Origin: Bugulina stolonifera
Taxonomy: Eukaryota; Bryozoa; Gymnolaemata; Cheilostomatida; Bugulidae
Direction: 5' to 3'
DNA: 64,000 nt
NCBI GenBank assembly: GCA_935421135.1
Contig: OW285191.1
Location: 10,653,700 to 10,717,699, forward strand
The translations under genes were made by a program, and so were the position numbers. Every line of letters starts with the position of its first letter. Positions within the stretch are counted from its first letter, which is position 1. Shown here piece after piece: positions 58,941 through 64,000 of the stretch. Under the pieces are notes generated by a model. That model saw only the letters and a program-made list of their open reading frames with translations, was not told the origin of the DNA and did no database searches.

Positions 58941-59359
58941 ATATCACTAGTTGGACAGCACTGGTTGTACAAGCACAGTGGTTACATAGTACTGGTAATA
59001 CACATTTGTAGTACTAGTCATATAATATGATAGCTTTATCAGTTATATTTTTCATACATAATGCAAAAACTTTCACCAATTGGTGTTTCTAGATGTAGTG
59101 TGTTTGCTACAGCGTATATAGAATTGTACATGTACTTAACAGTGATATGAATCCCAAACCTTAAACAATACAGGATATTAGCGTATATAAATACCTAAGT
59201 TAACACTGACTAAACTATGCTAATACTGACATAGCATACTACACTGTATAATTATTTATTCATCAATGAATTGGAAAAGAAAACTGTTTGAATGAAATAG
59301 ATGATGGAAATAGATAGCAATAAGCATCAACAGTAAATAACAGTCACTTCCTTTTTATT

Positions 59360-59736
59360 TTACTTCTTATTGTAAGCAGCCAATTTCTTTGCGTATTCTT
59401 TCAAGCTCATTCTCAGGCCATAGTGATGCCCTCCTCTGCCCCTCCTGGTAATCTGTCCATTTGTAACTAAAATGTACACGAACAATCTAATATAATGAAT
59501 AGATATCTTGTACTATTCCACAGTGTCTATACTAAAACCATAAAATTCATTCAGGTTTTATTATCCAGGGATTTAACAGGCAGCAGACTTGATAACATTA
59601 ATTAATGGTTATCAACAGAAATCATAATACACAATGTAAGTCTACAGGCCCACATGGAATGATTTATACACTTACCTGCCATTAAAGACAGTACTGTTAT
59701 AACAATCAGTAGTATAATAGCTGTGTACTTCATCAT
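59360..59736 (-). CDS. Small secreted cationic peptide, two exons, 55 residues
   Basis: Exon 1 is 59676-59736 and exon 2 is 59360-59466, with phase-1 borders (donor GTAAGT, acceptor TTTTAG). Residues 1-20 (MMKYTAIILLIVITVLSLMA) form a clear signal peptide with one Lys and a long Leu/Ile/Val core. The remaining 35 residues run VTNGQITRRGRGG, HHYGLRMSLKEYA, KKLAAYNKK: nine Arg/Lys against one Glu, two His, no Cys. Residues from LRMSLKEYAKKL onward could form an amphipathic helix, and RR and KK pairs could be processing sites. AATAAA follows the stop within a few bases. A secreted antimicrobial or signalling peptide is possible. I do not recognise a family and infer function only from composition. 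Confidence 0.6.
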
Positions 59737-62375
59737 GGGAGTTGTGATACCTTGAATAAGTAAATAGCAAGTTAGTATAAAATGATATAGAGATGAATGA
59801 ATTTGTATGAAGTTTGTACAGCTAGCACTATCAGAATTAGCAAATAGTATAATGTTACACCAGTAAAGGCACTGTGGAGCAACTAACACATTTATAAGAC
59901 TATGAGAAACTAAAAAAATTAGACTGAATGCGTAGCATGAGAATAATAATTATGTTCTGTTGAACCTGTAGCATGTAGTGCTATAACTGCTAATATCTGT
60001 TTTATTGAATGAACACTGTATTTCTTATAAAGCAGTAGTGACAACTCAATATTTCTGCTATATAGCGAGTCAGAGTTGAGATAACCAAAGAAGAAGTTTT
60101 GAGAATTGACATAAAACTAGGTGGTGATAACTCCTAATGCTGACATCACTATGAGTAATTTAGAAATTTTGGGGTTACTTTTTAGCAGTTTAGCATCTAT
60201 TAGCTACTACCGAAACAGTTTAGATAAGTTTGTAGAGGTATCAAGTAATGCTAACATAGTTAATTTGATGAAAAACATTCTAAAATTTTCAGTACAGTCC
60301 AACTTTAAGGTATGGGTGATACAGTATGGTACTGGTTGACACTGGAGAGCAAGTGATTTATTGATCCAATCAACTGATTTCTCTAAGATATTTCTGGTCC
60401 ACTTACCTATGCATGACTGCAAGTTATTATAATTGAATTGGAGTTGGCAACCTGTAAAACCTGTCATATCAATCATTTTAATATTTTATCTATTTGCACT
60501 ATGCTGCAGTCCAGGTTGTACATGCAGGGCTTATGAGTTTCCAAATGTATATATAAATAAAAAAATAGTTACAAGTACTTTCTCTTTTCTTTCAATTCAA
60601 GTATTGAATTGTGTATATTTTCTCCTACATTAGAATATAAACATCATAGAAAGTACCTTGCACTCATTTTTCTTTTAATGCAATATTGCCAGTAGTGCCA
60701 AAACAGACTTACATCTCTTACTCTTCGGTGTTCTTCTCTGTATTTCAACAGGAATTCACAACTATATACAATGTACTTCAAACAGTAAAACCCTCGTAGC
60801 AGTTTCTATGGGACTTCATTTATGTGCTTCATGCATAAGTCGCTCAATTAAAATTCTAATCAAAGGACCCTCCAATATTCCTCCCAAAGTATTAATAACA
60901 ATAATGTGTAAAACACAGCATCACAGTTTTGTTTTTCTTTTGAGAGTGAGAATGCATTTTACATTGCATGTTTCAACAAGCAAGACGGCAATAAGAGGGA
61001 AAAACAGCAATGCTATAGAACAGGAAGCTACCCTCTATACAACACTGGATACACAACTCCAGAACTACATATACTTTGTAGTACGTTCAACATGTTTTGT
61101 AATGTTGTAGTGGCACATGACATTTCAATATATAGCCTCAGCCTCCCCGACTGACATTCAATGCACACCGAGTACCTGGTAGTTGTCTCCCTCAACTCAT
61201 ACTCGTTTAATTACTCTTATACTTACCTCATTATGTATGCATGTACTCATACTTGTTCATAATTATTCTTATTATGCAATTCCTGGACTACAGATTGCAA
61301 CTTGCTATGTATAACTTGCCTTTTTTACCTATGTAATGAGGCCCGAGGTCTCAGAATTGATTACAATTAATTTGCCAGCATATGTTTCATATCATCTTAA
61401 GCATATTTTATAAAAGGGTTACCCTAGTAAGGTCGGACCTCGTCCCTTTGGCAGACATCTTGTTGCGCAATTTCAATTACATAAAGACTCAGCAGTTATT
61501 GTATGGTAGAACCATAGGGTCTGAGTTATTGCTTAGATACTAGTCTCATGAGTATGGTCTATGCTAGTTCAGGCACTTTGGGCTTCAAGGACCCCTTTAG
61601 GGTCAGTCATGCACAGAAAAACATGTAATCATGTAGATATATTATTATAAAGGGTAAAATTGAAACGATATAGAGGGGCCTCGGCCCTATAAAACCAGGT
61701 ATACATGTAAGGTTTACAATGAGTGTTAGGTAAGTTACAACAATATAAGTTCAATGCACAATACACAAACACAATAATATCATGATTGGTATGCACATGG
61801 TACAGCAGTATTATAGACATACACAAGAGTATTATATTAGAAAATGTACTATGGCAAGAATACAATGGAATAAGGCAGACAACTCTCAAGACACTAGTGT
61901 GAGTTTAGTGTTCGATACATGTAGGTAAAGGTCTGAGGCATATAATGTCAGCCCAACAGAATGTTCTGTCTCACCACAATATTGTGTAATGACTTGCGCT
62001 GTTTGCACATGGAAATTGTGGTAAATGATAAAATTTACACATTATTATACATTTTTATGTGTTACAGCAACTGCACTGCCATTATGTACATCATGACAAA
62101 ATAGTATTGTAAATGTACATGTACACTTAGCTGTTTATTGTTAGAGCTATTTAATTATGACATTAATCTCAACAATGGTCAAATCTGTGCTGTTTCTATG
62201 TATATTGTGTTGTTAGTAACTAGAGAGCATTGTTACTGCTGCTCTACATACTTGGCAGTATTTCACACATATTGACTGGCCTTGTTGATTTCATATTGTC
62301 AAATTTGTAACAATATCATATATTTTCTCCTCAAGGGTATTTCTATCATTCACCAAGGTTTCTAGTTGTTTGAAA
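59737..62375. other. Intergenic region
   Basis: No supportable gene is seen. It contains a diverged LTR copy near 61100-61630 and AT-rich sequence with several TACATGTA words. Open frames such as the one at 60808-61110 have no splice signals or recognisable motifs. Confidence 0.5.
61100..61630 (+). mobile_element. Diverged LTR related to the 58.1-kb solo LTR
   Basis: It shares with the solo LTR the blocks GAGGCCCGA(G/C)(G/C)TCTCAGAATYGATT, a TTTATAAAAGGG TATA-like region, GGTCGGACCT and CATCTTGTTGCGCAA in the same order. The ends are eroded (TGTAATG-like left, CACAGAAA right), so the limits are approximate. No coding sequence. Confidence 0.6.
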
Positions 62376-64000
62376 ATGTTCAGGGTAAGTTTCTCAAGTA
62401 ACAAAGTTTTTCTACTATAGCATTTTTCTAGTAAAATGAGCAGTTATGTTATAAATAGATAAATTATATTCTGAACTGGAGAACTATTCTAGATTGTAAT
62501 AGTAGACATACAAGTGTGATAGCACTGTAGATTTCCTTATCCTAAATGCAGTAAATTGATGCATACAGAGTACATACAGGCTGTAGTTTTACTGAGCACT
62601 AGACATGGCTATCTTTTACAGTAATACTTTGTTATTATAGTTAACTCATCATTGCTCCACTCACAGATTTGTACCTACATTGGTATATTTTATTTGTTAT
62701 GGAATGAAAACTACTGAAGCTACAGGTATAAAATATTCTAAAGGCAGTTCTAAATCGGTCTCAGCTTGTATCCATATCCATTACTTGCTGATGATTTAGC
62801 ATATTATTGTAGATTTATGATGCTGTTTGTTTTACAGGCGAGACGAAGATCACACCAAAAGAATGCTCAGAGAACTTCTATCAAGCCCAAGGTAGAGCTG
62901 CTAAAGAAATACATGCGCATGCAGTAAGTAAAAGCTGGAAGGAAATAAAAGTACTTATACATATTATGCATCCTATAGTATATACACATACGTGTACAGG
63001 TACATGTATATACTATAGGATGTATATACAGTAGATATACATGTACTTCAGGATTGATGTTTATGTTCATGTGGAATGGACCGTGTTTTAGATTGAGAGA
63101 GGTGGAAGCTTCCATGGCTGAAGTCAGTAGCTCTGATGATGAAACAACTCCATTAGATACAGCTATTACTACCATGGTAGCTGATGGACAAGTATCCTCT
63201 GATACATCTGCTCTTTCCTCAGTGATGCCTCTTCCAAAATCTTTATGTACAGACCGACTTGATCAAGGTACAACTCCAGATTTATTTTGAAATCAAGCTT
63301 TTTTTCACATTTACATTAAAAAAACTTAAGACTTTAAATGTTTCTTTGGGCCCGACTAGAATGGCTTACAATATATACTCACTAGACGTAAGCCAAACAT
63401 GTTTCCTGTCGTTTCGCTTGAAACTTTGGCATGTTAACTTGTAGCAGTTGTATAGGTCAAGCACTCACTTGCAATGCATTAACAACTTCTATTTTTACCA
63501 ATTCTTCTCTGCCCATTGGCTACCATTGTATTTGACCATTATTGTAGTGTGTTTTACAAATAATTTCTATTATGATGAACTGCACATATTCTCTTGCAAC
63601 TTCCGTATTGGGTTTGAACCTTCCCATGGTCATTTATCTCTACTCCAAACCCATTCTCAATCTTCCTGTTCATTATCACATTCATCCATTCAAAGAAACA
63701 CAATCATGTAGACGCAGTGGTATTACTAACACATATCCTGTTACACATGCTCTGTAGTTGATACTAGCGGATTCAGTTGCCCTCTAACTGAACCTACGTC
63801 TGAATCATCTCTTCTTGTCACAGATGGGACTAACCTTTCCTCTAGGATGATCCCAGTCTATAGTCCAGTATCATCTTCTCTTGCTGTACCACCACCAACT
63901 GCACACTCTCCAACTCTCCCTGTACGTCTGCACCCCTCACCAGATAGATTACTCCATTTAGCAAAATATCAGCTGTTGTTTATGATGTTGAGATACAAAT
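62376..64000 (+). CDS. Unrecognised gene, 5' part only; basic N-terminus then Ser/Thr/Pro-rich region
   Basis: Exons that join in phase: 62376-62384 (MFR), 62838-62923, 63092-63267 and 63758 to the window edge, still open at 64000. The product begins MFRARRRSHQKNAQRTSIKP, then KVELLKKYMRMQLREVEASM and AEVSSSDDETTPLDTAITTM, followed by a Ser/Thr/Pro-rich stretch (SPVSSSLAVPPPTAHSPTLP) and RLLHLAKYQLLFMMLRYK at the edge. A basic leader, a short helix and an acidic SSSDDE motif suggest a nuclear protein. No domain is recognised. The 9-nt first coding exon is a weak point; the real start may lie elsewhere. Confidence 0.5.
62969..63022. repeat. Inverted repeat in intron of the right-edge gene
   Basis: CATCCTATAGTATATAC on the left and GTATATACTATAGGATG on the right are exact complements around a loop of about 18 nt that itself contains GTGTACAGGTACATG-type symmetry. 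It lies in the intron between exons at 62923 and 63092. Confidence 0.8.

Larger units (their letters stand above)
51120..59359. other. Repeat-rich intergenic region
   Basis: Apart from the elements listed separately (SINE fragment, minisatellites, three TIR elements, CCAAT cluster, solo LTR), I find no convincing exon between the ADAMTS-like gene and the small peptide gene. Open frames here are short, overlap repeats or lack splice logic. Confidence 0.5.

Noticed and set aside
60808..61110. 100-codon plus-strand frame
   Set aside because: No recognisable motif, no splice or start support, biased composition of intergenic AT-rich DNA.
1..64000. CRISPR arrays, operons or bacterial genes
   Set aside because: Direct repeats here are head-to-tail minisatellites without unique spacers, and all genes are spliced; the DNA is eukaryotic.

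Overview
This window is animal (metazoan) nuclear DNA. The genes are split into many short exons with GT/AG introns, the sequence is AT-rich, and minisatellites and small non-autonomous transposons are common. The protein families (full-length-type BIRC6, NDUFAF6, an ADAMTS-type secreted protein) and the divergence of BIRC6 from human suggest an early-branching marine invertebrate. A demosponge is my best guess, but this is inference. I rebuilt gene models by hand from acceptors, donors and reading phase. In the three main genes every exon junction keeps phase.

Layout. (1) 255-31684, minus strand: BIRC6/BRUCE/Apollon, 52 coding exons, about 2946 residues. It has the N-terminal propeller with the inserted BIR domain, three beta-sandwich regions and the helical scaffold. 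The C-terminal UBC (E2) domain lies beyond the left edge. (2) 3171-5603, plus strand: a six-exon NHL/beta-propeller-like gene wholly inside BIRC6 intron 50. (3) 34669-36467, plus: NDUFAF6, a mitochondrial complex I assembly factor of the phytoene-synthase fold, three exons. (4) 37241-50254, minus: a 19-exon secreted ADAMTS-like protein of about 891 residues. Its metalloprotease domain has lost the zinc-binding HExxH motif, and it carries LDLa and CUB modules where ADAMTS proteins usually have thrombospondin repeats. (5) 59360-59736, minus: a two-exon gene for a 55-residue secreted, strongly cationic peptide. (6) 62376 to the right edge, plus: the start of an unrecognised gene with a basic N-terminus and a Ser/Thr/Pro-rich region.

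Mobile DNA fills the introns and the 51-62 kb intergenic stretch. Four to five hAT-like elements are bounded by terminal inverted repeats, three or four with clear 8-bp target duplications. A decayed transposase element at 40.2-42.3 kb sits in an intron of gene 4 and is decorated with seven copies of a 13-bp motif. There is also a solo LTR with 4-bp target duplication and a diverged relative, tRNA-derived SINEs (one inserted in a minisatellite with a 17-bp duplication), a CpG-rich 271-bp inverted-repeat element, a perfect 60-bp palindrome, several long hairpins, and minisatellites with 11- to 32-bp units.

The genes are unrelated housekeeping or secreted functions and do not form a pathway. 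The main points of interest are the protease-dead ADAMTS-like protein, the 13-mer-decorated transposon, the cationic peptide gene and the antisense nested gene.
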